From contig JALOAB010000013.1 of assembly GCA_023229045.1 (NCBI GenBank), forward strand, positions 1-24,426: 24,426 nucleotides of DNA, in the 5' to 3' direction. The notes under the pieces are model-generated. The model saw nothing but the letters and a program-made list of their open reading frames with translations, did no database searches and was not told the DNA's origin. The translations under genes were made by a program, and so were the position numbers. Shown one piece after another: positions 17,201 to 24,245 of this stretch (position 1 is its first letter; every line of letters starts with the position of its first letter). Source of the DNA: Fidelibacterota bacterium. GTDB taxonomy: Bacteria; Fidelibacterota; UBA2242.

Positions 17201-18121
17201 TTACTCCTCATCTGATAAAAGACGGCTAAGGAATTCTTCGACGCTGAGCGCCTGAATGCGTATACCGGCTAAAGTTTCTTCAGGTATTTCCGCCAGAACA
17301 TCGTAAAAATCCCTTAGTTTATCAAAAGTAACCTGAATCGTTAAATCCAGAGCGCGAACACTAATAAAACGTCCCGAGTCTTTGATTTTTTTCTGAAGCG
17401 CCGCATTCTTATTACGCAGGATAATTTCAGCGGTGAAAGGCATATCAATTCTGGTCAACATTTTTTCGAGTGTACCGTCGAATCTGATTTTTCCGTAATC
17501 GAGAACGATCCAGCGATCGGCCAGGGTTTGAATCTCGGTAAATTCATTGGAAGCCACAATAATCGTCTTCTGTTCTTTGACCGATTTCAGATAACTGAAA
17601 AGCGCTAACCGACTTGGATGATCCAGCCCGATAATCGGCTCGTCCATAATTATTATTTCCGGATCGCCCATTAAAACCATAACCAGATCGAGACAGCGTT
17701 TGGCTCCACGCGAATAGGTCAGGGGATAGTCATCCAGAATCTCTTTTAGCCTAAAATCATTGACCAGCGCCTCAGTGATTTCCGTAAAACGCCCGGCAGA
17801 AATTCCCAGCAAATCAGCTCGTGCGATCAAGTTTTCGCGACCGGTAAGCCAGCAGTCGTGGATATCATGATCAGGCAGGAAACCAATACAATTTCTCGTT
17901 AGTTTGGGAGTCCTGGCAATATCCTGTCCGTTAATGAATAATTCACCGGCATCCGGTGTCAAGGCAGTCGCCATTACCCGCAGAAGCATAGATTTTCCGG
18001 CGCCGTTGCGTCCGATAATCGCAAATGACGTATTTTTCTCGATACCGAGTGTCAGATTTGCCAGAACATATTTTTTCCGATAGGATTTACTAACATTTCG
18101 AAGAGTGATCGATGCTTCCAC
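17201..18121 (-). CDS. ABC transporter ATP-binding protein with atypical motifs
   Basis: A 306-aa nucleotide-binding subunit: about 220 residues of NBD plus a C-terminal extension of some 85. Walker A is GRNGAGKS (37-44) and Walker B is IIIMDE (156-161) with the catalytic Glu161 present, followed by GLDHPS (D-loop). Three other sites deviate: the Q-loop glutamine region reads GFLPDHD (80-86), the signature is YSRGAKR (136-142) instead of LSGGQ, and the switch histidine is Asn192 in VASNEF. The start is GTG, sharing one base with the polA stop (TAGTG), so translation follows from polA. It belongs with the permease just downstream. Confidence 0.88.
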   Translation of the reverse strand: MEASITLRNVSKSYRKKYVLANLTLGIEKNTSFAIIGRNGAGKSMLLRVMATALTPDAGELFINGQDIARTPKLTRNCIGFLPDHDIHDCWLTGRENLIARADLLGISAGRFTEITEALVNDFRLKEILDDYPLTYSRGAKRCLDLVMVLMGDPEIIIMDEPIIGLDHPSRLALFSYLKSVKEQKTIIVASNEFTEIQTLADRWIVLDYGKIRFDGTLEKMLTRIDMPFTAEIILRNKNAALQKKIKDSGRFISVRALDLTIQVTFDKLRDFYDVLAEIPEETLAGIRIQALSVEEFLSRLLSDEE

Positions 18122-20808
18122 TAATGCGCCTCATACCATGAATTTCCAATTCCAATATCGACTTTTACCGGAACATCCAAAGTCAGGGCGTTTTCCATTT
18201 CGGTGGCGACCAGGTCCTTCAGGCGTTCCACTTCGTCGGGATGAACCTCAAATAACAATTCATCATGTATTTGTAAAATCATCATAGATTTGAATTTTTC
18301 TTCGATTAAGCGCCGCTGAATCCGGATCATGGCAATCTTGATCATATCGGCGGCGGTGCCCTGGATTGGCATATTAATCGCCACCCGCTCGGCGGCTTCC
18401 CGGATATTTTTATTCTCGCTGTTAATATCCGGCACGTAGCGTCTCCGCCCGGCTAAAGTCTTGACATAGGTATCGCGCCTGGCATCAGCGATCGTATTGA
18501 CGATATAATCATTGATACCGGGATAAGTGCGAAAATATTGCTCGATCAGCTGGCTGGCTTCGCGGCGTGGAATACCAAGTTCTTCCGACATCCGGAATGG
18601 CCCGGCGCCGTACATTATTCCAAAATTGACGACTTTCGCCACGCGCCGCATTTCCGGTAAAACGTCTTTTTCCGGCACTCCGTAAACCAGGGCGGCGGTG
18701 CGGGCGTGGACATCCACCCCTTCGCTGAACGCGCGCCTCAATTCGGCATCGTGCGACAGATGCGCCATAATCCGCAATTCGATCTGCGAATAATCAGCCG
18801 ATACGATTTTCCAATCGGATTGTTGCGGAATAAATGCTCGTCGTATTTCGCGACCGCTGTCGGTCCGAATCGGGATATTCTGGAAATTCGGGTCGCTACT
18901 GCTAAGGCGCCCGGTGGCGGCGACGGTTTGATTGAATGAACTGTGTACCCGACCGGTTTTCGGATTAACGAGCACAGGCAAAGCGTCGAGATAAGTATTC
19001 TTTAATTTCACCAATCCACGATACTCGAGAACCGCCGATGGCAACGGGTGTTTGTGTTTCAATTTTTCCAGGACATTGACGTCGGTCGACATACTCCGGA
19101 TTTTCGGCAGGTTCAATTTCTCGAATAAAATTTCACCCAACTGCTTGGGCGAATTGATATTGAATTCAATTCCAGCCATACTGTAGATTTGCCTGATACT
19201 GGCGTCGATTTGCACCTCGAGCGCGCGCGACATCTGCTTTAAAATGGCGACATCCAGAAATACGCCGTTCTGCTCCATTTGCATCAGAACCGGCACCAGC
19301 GGCATCTCGATTTCCCCGAAAACCTGCCAGATTTCGTCGCTCTTTAATTTTTCTTCAAAAAGCGGTTTCAATTGTAACGCAATATCGGCGTCTTCGGCGG
19401 CATAAAATGTTATTTTGTCGATGTTAACCTGATCCATGGTAATCTGTTTTTTCCCGGCGCCGATCAGTTCCTCGATCGGTTGCATCTTATATTTCAGATA
19501 ATACTGACTCAATTTGTCAAGTTTATAACTGCGCGCGTCCGGTTGAATCAGGAAAGCCGCTACCATCGTATCGAAAATCCAACCACGCAGTTCGATCCCG
19601 TAGCGCCGCAAAATCAGCATATCGTATTTCAGATTCTGACCACATTTAGCGATTTTTTCGTCTTCCAGAATCGGTTTTAAAATGCCGAGAAATTCCGAAT
19701 TTCCTGCCTGACTAAAGAGCTGATTAGGCATTGATGGGTACAATATCGGGATGTAAACGCCGGAATCCGCTTTCCAGCTGAGCGCTACTCCGACGATTTC
19801 AGCTGTCATCGGATCCATCGCAGTCGTCTCCAGGTCCACCGATAATAATTCCATATTACGCAATTTCTTAACCAGTTCGTGAACTTCGGTAGATTTTTGA
19901 ATAGCTGAATAATGTTTCTTCGGTTTGACGCTCTTCTCCTCTTCCGGTTCAATCATTGAAAAAAACTCAAGTTCGCGGAAAAGACGTTCCAGTTCGGCGC
20001 GATTGACCGGTTGAATTTTCAATTGCTCGATGTTGATTTCAACCGGAACGTCGGTCTTGATAGTCGCCAGCCTTTTGGACAGCCGCGCGCTCTCGGCTCC
20101 GCTTCTCAGCATTTCCGCTAAACGTGGATTGCCGGTCGCATCCGCCTGTTCGATTACCTTTTCCAACGTGTCCCATTTAGCAAGCAGAGGCTCGGCTTTG
20201 GCCGGACCGATCCCTTTTATGCCGGGAATATTATCCGAAGAATCGCCAACCAGCCCGAGATAATCGGCAATTTGTTCAGGGCGGACGCCCCATCTTGCGA
20301 CTACAGCTTCGCTATCTATAATTTCGACTTCCTTTTGTCCCGAAGCCGGTTTATAGACGTAAATATCGTCATCGATCAATTGCATAAAATCTTTATCGCC
20401 GGTGACCATGTAAACGACCAGCCCCTGAGCCTTAGCCGTTTTGGCGAGAGTGCCGATCACATCATCGGCTTCATAACCCGGCAAAGTGATCACGGGAATG
20501 TTCATAGCCTTGACGATTTCGGTCATAACCGGCCATTGTTCGACGAGGTCTTCCGGCATTGCCTCGCGGGTGGCTTTATAATCGGCGTAGATTGCATGCC
20601 GAAAGGTCTTCTCCGGGGCGTCGAAAACCATGCCGATGTAATCGGGTTTGACCTCTTCGATAATCCGCTTCAGAGAATTGACAAAGGCATACACCGCGCC
20701 AGTTGGCTGGCCTTTTGAGGTCGCCAGGCGGTTACGAATCGTCCCGAAGTAAGAACGATATGCCAGGGCTGATCCATCTATCAAATATATCGTTTCTTTC
20801 TTTTCCAT
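18121..20808 (-). CDS. polA: DNA polymerase I
   Basis: An 895-aa three-domain polymerase for Okazaki fragment processing and repair. The 5'-3' nuclease (about 1-285) has LIDGSALAYRSYF (9-21), FDAPEKTFRH (62-71), GYEADDVIGT (111-120), GDKDFMQL (137-144) and GDSSDNIPGIKGIGP (188-202). The 3'-5' proofreading site is intact: Asp325 and Glu327 (DLET), Asp396 (NLKYD), Tyr469 and Asp473. The polymerase core has motif A DYSQIELR (672-679), motif B RRVAKVVNFGIMYG (721-734) with Phe729 at the ddNTP-discriminating position, and motif C QIHDELLFEV (846-855). Many relatives lack proofreading; this one appears to keep it. It is the first gene of a five-gene minus-strand run and its stop overlaps the GTG of the ABC ATPase gene. 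Confidence 0.97.
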   Translation of the reverse strand: MEKKETIYLIDGSALAYRSYFGTIRNRLATSKGQPTGAVYAFVNSLKRIIEEVKPDYIGMVFDAPEKTFRHAIYADYKATREAMPEDLVEQWPVMTEIVKAMNIPVITLPGYEADDVIGTLAKTAKAQGLVVYMVTGDKDFMQLIDDDIYVYKPASGQKEVEIIDSEAVVARWGVRPEQIADYLGLVGDSSDNIPGIKGIGPAKAEPLLAKWDTLEKVIEQADATGNPRLAEMLRSGAESARLSKRLATIKTDVPVEINIEQLKIQPVNRAELERLFRELEFFSMIEPEEEKSVKPKKHYSAIQKSTEVHELVKKLRNMELLSVDLETTAMDPMTAEIVGVALSWKADSGVYIPILYPSMPNQLFSQAGNSEFLGILKPILEDEKIAKCGQNLKYDMLILRRYGIELRGWIFDTMVAAFLIQPDARSYKLDKLSQYYLKYKMQPIEELIGAGKKQITMDQVNIDKITFYAAEDADIALQLKPLFEEKLKSDEIWQVFGEIEMPLVPVLMQMEQNGVFLDVAILKQMSRALEVQIDASIRQIYSMAGIEFNINSPKQLGEILFEKLNLPKIRSMSTDVNVLEKLKHKHPLPSAVLEYRGLVKLKNTYLDALPVLVNPKTGRVHSSFNQTVAATGRLSSSDPNFQNIPIRTDSGREIRRAFIPQQSDWKIVSADYSQIELRIMAHLSHDAELRRAFSEGVDVHARTAALVYGVPEKDVLPEMRRVAKVVNFGIMYGAGPFRMSEELGIPRREASQLIEQYFRTYPGINDYIVNTIADARRDTYVKTLAGRRRYVPDINSENKNIREAAERVAINMPIQGTAADMIKIAMIRIQRRLIEEKFKSMMILQIHDELLFEVHPDEVERLKDLVATEMENALTLDVPVKVDIGIGNSWYEAH

Positions 20809-20820
20809 AAACTGTCGAAA

Positions 20821-20849
20821 ATTTTAATCATTAACCGGCAATTTGCCAA
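20821..20849 (-). promoter_or_regulatory. Candidate polA promoter, near-leaderless
   Basis: On the minus strand TTGGCA (20844-20849) and TAAAAT (20821-20826) are 17 bp apart, each five of six to the sigma-70 consensus. The -10 ends only 12 nt before the polA ATG, so the transcript would have a leader of about 5 nt, and no Shine-Dalgarno sequence is seen there. The -35 overlaps a small dyad, GGCAA-A-TTGCC, which might be an operator. Confidence 0.4.
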
Positions 20850-20886
20850 ACGATTTAAGAAAAACTTTTACCAGTTTTTAGTTTGC

Positions 20887-21025
20887 GAGTTGCGAGTTGC
20901 GAGTTTCGAGTTGCTCCGGAAGGAGTCCCTGATGGGACGAGTTACGAGTTGCGAGTTGCTCCGGAAGGAGTCCCTGATGGGACGAGTTACGAGTTGCGAG
21001 TTGCGAGTTACGAGTTACGAGTTGA
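20887..21025 (+). repeat. Heptamer array punctuated by two 24-nt hairpin units
   Basis: Thirteen heptamers of the form GAGTTGC, GAGTTAC or a close variant (GAGTTTC, GAGTTGA) run head to tail from 20887. After the fourth heptamer and again after the sixth, an identical 24-nt unit is present (20915-20938 and 20960-20983). With the preceding C, each unit reads as two adjacent small hairpins, CTCC-GGAA-GGAG and then TCCC-TGAT-GGGA. Each unit is preceded by GAGTTGC and followed by GAGTTAC. The block 20908-20952 is repeated exactly as 20953-20997 (45 bp). No CRISPR-like spacing exists. The array starts 34 bp from the -35 of the polA promoter. Confidence 0.9.
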
Positions 21026-21194
21026 TAATGGCTGGGAAGAGATTGCGAGCTATGTCAGTAATAATGCTCTGGCCGGACATGGCAGCACTTCCGAAGCGCA
21101 CGAGTATGCCTATATCGATGCGGCGGTCGTGCCGGGTGCGACGTATCTCTACCGGCTCGGTGATGTGGACTACAGCGGCGCAGTGACGTGGCAT

Positions 21195-21230
21195 GAAGAG
21201 GTTGAGGTCAAGGTTGAGGTTGAGGATGAG
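21195..21230 (+). repeat. GAGGTN hexamer tract coding a Glu-Val linker
   Basis: Six-base steps of GAGGTT/GAGGTC/AAGGTT code for alternating Glu (or Lys) and Val between the fibronectin-like part and the sorting domain of the fragment. The matching tract in the full-length gene is at 23862-23897 and differs in sequence and in flanking residues. Such tracts are prone to slippage and change length in whole codon pairs. Confidence 0.7.
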
Positions 21231-21503
21231 AAAATTCCTTTAGTTTTCGGATTAAAACCGGCTTATCCGAATCCGTTCAATCCATCAGTGACGATTCCTT
21301 ACGGCTTAGCCGAAAATGGTCAGATGTCGCTGAAAGTCTATAACCTGCGCGGTGAATTGGTTAAAGTACTTTTAAGCACTTATGCTCTTAAAGGCGCTTA
21401 CTCTTACAACTGGCAACCACAGAATCTGAGCGCTGGAATATATCTTATCCGCATGCAATCCGGCAATCATACCTCCTTGCAGAAAGTGGTCTTCGTGAAG
21501 TAA

Positions 21504-21692
21504 ACCGCGGAGCACGCTGAGAGCGCGGAGATAATTCTCTTTATCCCCTCCCGGGAAAGAATTACCATTACTTGTCCGATTACAATACTTTAACTGCTAC
21601 GCCGTAAATAAACGGAATTCGTCACTTCTTCAGGTATTCATCACGATTTACGAGTTCTACGCGACAGCAGGACTGTTTACGTTAAAAAACAC
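21504..21692. other. Intergenic spacer without a gene
   Basis: Part of the 339-bp gap between the cargo fragment and the full cargo gene. It opens with three imperfect 9-bp steps, CGCGGAGCA, CGCTGAGAG and CGCGGAGAT (21507-21533), then has a small GAGA-TAAT-TCTC dyad and a single stray heptamer-like ACGAGTT near 21650. I see no reading frame, tRNA or known RNA here. Confidence 0.6.
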
Positions 21693-21721
21693 TTGACATT
21701 ATTTCAAAAAATATGCATAAT
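21693..21721 (+). promoter_or_regulatory. Sigma-70-type promoter of the cargo gene
   Basis: A perfect -35, TTGACA (21693-21698), is followed after exactly 17 bp by CATAAT (21716-21721), five of six to the -10 consensus. Transcription would begin near 21728 and give a leader of about 115 nt before the ATG at 21843. This is the best promoter by eye in the window. The spacer is A/T-rich. Confidence 0.7.
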
Positions 21722-21737
21722 ACAAGAGGTTTTTGAT

Positions 21738-21801
21738 ATTAGTGATTTAAGGATGAAACGGTATTCAGTAAGTTGGATATTGCAGACGGGAAATCACTAA
21801 T
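21738..21801 (+). promoter_or_regulatory. Structured leader: 11-bp inverted repeat around a 15-codon ORF
   Basis: ATTAGTGATTT (21738-21748) and AAATCACTAAT (21791-21801) are perfect complements separated by 42 nt, inside the predicted 5' leader. Between them, ATG at 21753 opens a frame of 15 codons (MKRYSVSWILQTGNH) that ends with TAA at 21798-21800, within the right arm. An AAGG precedes the ATG but is too close to be a good ribosome site. The layout could give a translation-sensitive leader structure; no known riboswitch class is recognised. Confidence 0.4.
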
Positions 21802-21842
21802 TAATTTTATACATAACAACAATTCTTAATTCAGGAGGGGTT

Positions 21843-24176
21843 ATGAAACGTTGGCAGTTATTCGCTGTGTTATTTACGTTCGGCTTGGGTGGAATGTGTA
21901 AAGTAGTGGGGCAGACGTCGGTATTTACCGATGATTTTAGTACAAATCAGGATATGACCTGGACCACATCAGGACAAATCGGAAGCAGTACCTGGTACGT
22001 GAATCGCTCAGGTGATGACTGGGGCGCCAGGAGAAACACAAACGGTATTCTTGAATTAACAAACGATGCCGATACTAGTACAAATGTAAATGGTTGGGTC
22101 TTTGCATATACAATAACTTCTGATTTTTCTTCACCATACAATAAAGTATTGAGTTCAAATCCAGACTTGATCACGTGGTATTTCAATTTGAGACAACCTA
22201 GAACCGATCCAGCTGGATTTGGCTCGAAAAATTACGGAGTAGCATTTATATTGTCTGGTTCTTCCGTAACAGCTAATAGTTTAGGAAACGGGTACGCTAT
22301 TGCCCTGGGTCAATCTGGAGATAGCGATCCGTTAAGGTTGGTAAAATATACCGGTGGATTATCCACTTTATCTACTATTATCACTTCAAATACTGAGGGA
22401 TTATCTGATTTTGGAAACGAATACATTAGCGTAAGAGTAACCTATGATCCTGCAACTGACCGCTGGGAACTATTCTTAAGAAATGATGGTTCATCTTTTA
22501 CTGATCCTCAAAGTGGTTCATTAGTATCTCAGGGAATGGCAATTGACGATACTTATACCAATACACCATTAGAATACATGGGAGGATATTGGCAGGGATC
22601 AACAGCGGCTGATCAAACGGCATTGTTTGATAATGTAAATGTTACTGTCGTACCAGCCGGTGAACCGACAATAGTCGTCAGTCCTATCACTTTATCAGGC
22701 TTTTCCTATGTTAAATATTCAGGTCCTTCGGCTGATAAATCTTTTACTGTTAGTGGTTCTAATTTAACGGCAAACATTTCAGTTTCTCCGCCAACTAACT
22801 ATGAAATATCTACGGAAACCGGCTATTCATTCTCAGCAATGAATCCAGTTACTTTGGCTCAAACCGGGGGAATTGTCTCCGAAACACCGATTTATGTCAG
22901 ACTTAAATCCGGACTCGAGGCTGGAATTTATAATGAAGACGTAATCGTACAAAGTGCCGGCGCTACCAGTAAAATGGTCTCCTGTAGCGGTATTGTTCTC
23001 CCTAATGCCTGGATCAATGAAATACATTATGACAACGATGGCGGAGATCTAAATGAAGGTTTTGAAGTCGTTATTGAAAATGCCGGTATTAATACTTTAT
23101 CCGATTTTACAATTACTTTATATAATGGTTCTGACAGTGCCGAATACGGCACTCACACGTTAGATGGATTTATAACTGGTAGTACTATTGAAAACTTTAC
23201 CATATACTATAAACTCCTCCCAGCAAATGGTTTACAAAATGGTGCTCCTGATGGACTAGCATTATCTTATCAAGGTAATATTATCCAATTTTTGAGTTAT
23301 GAAGGCACATTCACTGCAACAGACGGACCCGCTAGTGGAATTATTTCAACGGATATAGGAGTTAGCCAAGGTGGGACTGATCCTGTTGGTGAAACGCTTC
23401 AACTCATAGGCAATGGTACTAAGTATTCAGATTTCACCTGGAGTGAATCTACACTTCCGGCAACCTGGGGAGCTCCTAACAGCAATGGCACCGATCAGTC
23501 TCTGCCGGTCGAACTGACTGACTTCGCGGCTGTTGCGCAGAGCGGCGCAGTTGCACTTTCCTGGACGACTGAGTCCGAGACGGAGAACCTCGGTTTTATT
23601 GTCCAGAGGCAGTTGCGAGTTGCTCCGGAAGGAGTCCCTGATGGGACGAGTTACGAGTTGCCTGCCCGAATGACTCGGTCAGGCGGGCGAGTTACCGATT
23701 GGGAAGAGATTGCGAGTTATACTACAAGCGATGCTCTGGCCGGACATGGCAGCACCTCGGAGGCGCACGAATACGCCTACACCGACGCGGCGGTCGTGCC
23801 GGGCGCAACGTATCTCTATCGTCTGGGTGATGTGGATTACAGCGGATCGGTGACGTATCATGAAGAGGTCGAGGTCGAGGTCGAGGTTGAGGATGAGGAT
23901 GCGCAGATTCCGCTGGTTTTCGGATTGAAACCGGCCTATCCGAATCCGTTCAATCCATCACTGACAATTCCTTACGGCATAACGGAAGATGGTAATATGT
24001 CGCTGAAAGTCTATAACCTGCGCGGCGAATTAGTGAAAGTACTTATGAGCACTTATAGTCTTAAAGGCACTTATTCATACAACTGGCAACCGGTGAATCT
24101 CAGCGCGGGAATATATTTTGTCCGCATGCAGTCCGGCAATCGTACATCCATGCAGAAAGTGGTCTTCGTTAAGTAA
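21843..24176 (+). CDS. Type IX secretion cargo protein with LamG-like, lamin-tail-like and FN3-like domains
   Basis: A 777-aa surface or secreted protein. A signal peptide covers about 1-24 (basic MKR, hydrophobic core, then VVGQ). A LamG/concanavalin-like beta domain (about 28-272) follows, starting DDFSTN and including NGYAIALG and ALFDNVNV. Next is an Ig-like Bacteroidota domain (about 277-385, LSGFSYVKYSGPSADKSFTV), then a lamin-tail-like domain (about 388-550, INEIHYDNDGGD). After LPVELTDF comes a fibronectin-like domain (about 558-685), interrupted at 590-618 by residues encoded by the heptamer-hairpin repeat. An acidic Glu-Val linker and a type A sorting domain (about 690-777) complete it. 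AGGAGG (21833-21838) precedes the ATG. The first three quarters are A/T-rich in codon choice; from about 23497 the DNA is clearly richer in G and C. Likely role: adhesion or extracellular binding; no catalytic site is seen. Confidence 0.88.
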   Translation: MKRWQLFAVLFTFGLGGMCKVVGQTSVFTDDFSTNQDMTWTTSGQIGSSTWYVNRSGDDWGARRNTNGILELTNDADTSTNVNGWVFAYTITSDFSSPYNKVLSSNPDLITWYFNLRQPRTDPAGFGSKNYGVAFILSGSSVTANSLGNGYAIALGQSGDSDPLRLVKYTGGLSTLSTIITSNTEGLSDFGNEYISVRVTYDPATDRWELFLRNDGSSFTDPQSGSLVSQGMAIDDTYTNTPLEYMGGYWQGSTAADQTALFDNVNVTVVPAGEPTIVVSPITLSGFSYVKYSGPSADKSFTVSGSNLTANISVSPPTNYEISTETGYSFSAMNPVTLAQTGGIVSETPIYVRLKSGLEAGIYNEDVIVQSAGATSKMVSCSGIVLPNAWINEIHYDNDGGDLNEGFEVVIENAGINTLSDFTITLYNGSDSAEYGTHTLDGFITGSTIENFTIYYKLLPANGLQNGAPDGLALSYQGNIIQFLSYEGTFTATDGPASGIISTDIGVSQGGTDPVGETLQLIGNGTKYSDFTWSESTLPATWGAPNSNGTDQSLPVELTDFAAVAQSGAVALSWTTESETENLGFIVQRQLRVAPEGVPDGTSYELPARMTRSGGRVTDWEEIASYTTSDALAGHGSTSEAHEYAYTDAAVVPGATYLYRLGDVDYSGSVTYHEEVEVEVEVEDEDAQIPLVFGLKPAYPNPFNPSLTIPYGITEDGNMSLKVYNLRGELVKVLMSTYSLKGTYSYNWQPVNLSAGIYFVRMQSGNRTSMQKVVFVK
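23610..23695 (+). repeat. Heptamer-hairpin element inside the cargo gene
   Basis: Heptamers CAGTTGC, GAGTTGC, GAGTTAC, GAGTTGC and GAGTTAC surround two hairpin units. The first (23624-23647) is identical to the 24-nt unit near polA; the stretch 23611-23661 matches 20947-20997 over 51 bases without a difference. The second unit (23662-23688, 27 nt) is different: with the preceding C it folds as GCCTG-C-CCGA, loop ATGAC, TCGG-T-CAGGC. Both units again follow GAGTTGC and precede GAGTTAC. Both have lengths divisible by three and leave the cargo frame open. Confidence 0.9.
23862..23906 (+). repeat. GAGGTC hexamer tract coding Glu-Val linker
   Basis: Repeated GAGGTC/GAGGTT/GAGGAT units encode an acidic, beta-prone Glu-Val-Glu-Val-Glu-Asp linker just before the type IX sorting domain. 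Compared with the fragment at 21195-21230 it holds extra Glu-Asp codons at its end, consistent with slippage. Confidence 0.65.
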
Positions 24177-24184
24177 ACCGCGAA

Positions 24185-24200
24185 TCCCGATCTATCGGGA
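24185..24200. repeat. 16-nt near-palindrome between CGAA direct repeats
   Basis: TCCCGAT-CT-ATCGGGA, a 7-bp stem with a 2-nt centre, begins nine bases after the cargo stop codon. It is preceded by CGAA and followed by C-GAA, as if set into a CGAAT-type repeat. It is built like the hairpin units of the heptamer arrays but differs in sequence. Confidence 0.6.
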
Positions 24201-24217
24201 CGAATAAAACGCTAATT

Positions 24218-24245
24218 GTAGGGGCACAGAATACTGTGCCTCTAC
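24218..24245 (+). terminator. Strong stem-loop after the cargo gene, probable terminator
   Basis: GTAGGGGCACAG (24218-24229), loop AATA, CTGTGCCTCTAC (24234-24245): a 12-bp stem with one G-U pair, followed by TGTTTTCTG. It could end the cargo transcript. The left arm's TTGTAGGGGCACA recurs at 24357-24369, so the sequence is also part of a dispersed repeat. Confidence 0.55.

Larger units (their letters stand above)
20883..21503 (+). pseudogene. Orphan 3' fragment of a T9SS cargo gene
   Basis: The open frame holds only the end of a secreted protein. After the repeat-encoded segment come WEEIASY, a fibronectin-like remainder with YLYRLGDVDYSG, a Glu-Val linker, and a type A sorting domain (PAYPNPFNPS to QKVVFVK) for type IX secretion. 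It closely matches residues from about 620 to 777 of the 777-aa cargo gene downstream, at both protein and DNA level, including the nine bases from the stop codon on (TAAACCGCG). There is no signal peptide and the only start codon is a TTG inside the repeat with no ribosome site, so it cannot yield an exported protein. The 5' part is missing up to the repeat array. It could be a relic or a silent donor for recombination. Confidence 0.75.

Noticed and set aside
20887..21025. CRISPR-like repeat array
   Set aside because: Units are 7-nt direct repeats without spacers of even length; the 24-nt inserts are identical to one another, and there are no cas genes.
20890..21186. Second open frame through the heptamer array (98 codons)
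   Set aside because: It arises because the repeat lacks stops in two frames; past the array it does not encode the fibronectin-like or sorting domain.
24218..24245. Terminal inverted repeat of an insertion sequence
   Set aside because: The two arms are adjacent with a 4-nt loop and no transposase gene is near; a stem-loop terminator or dispersed small repeat fits better.
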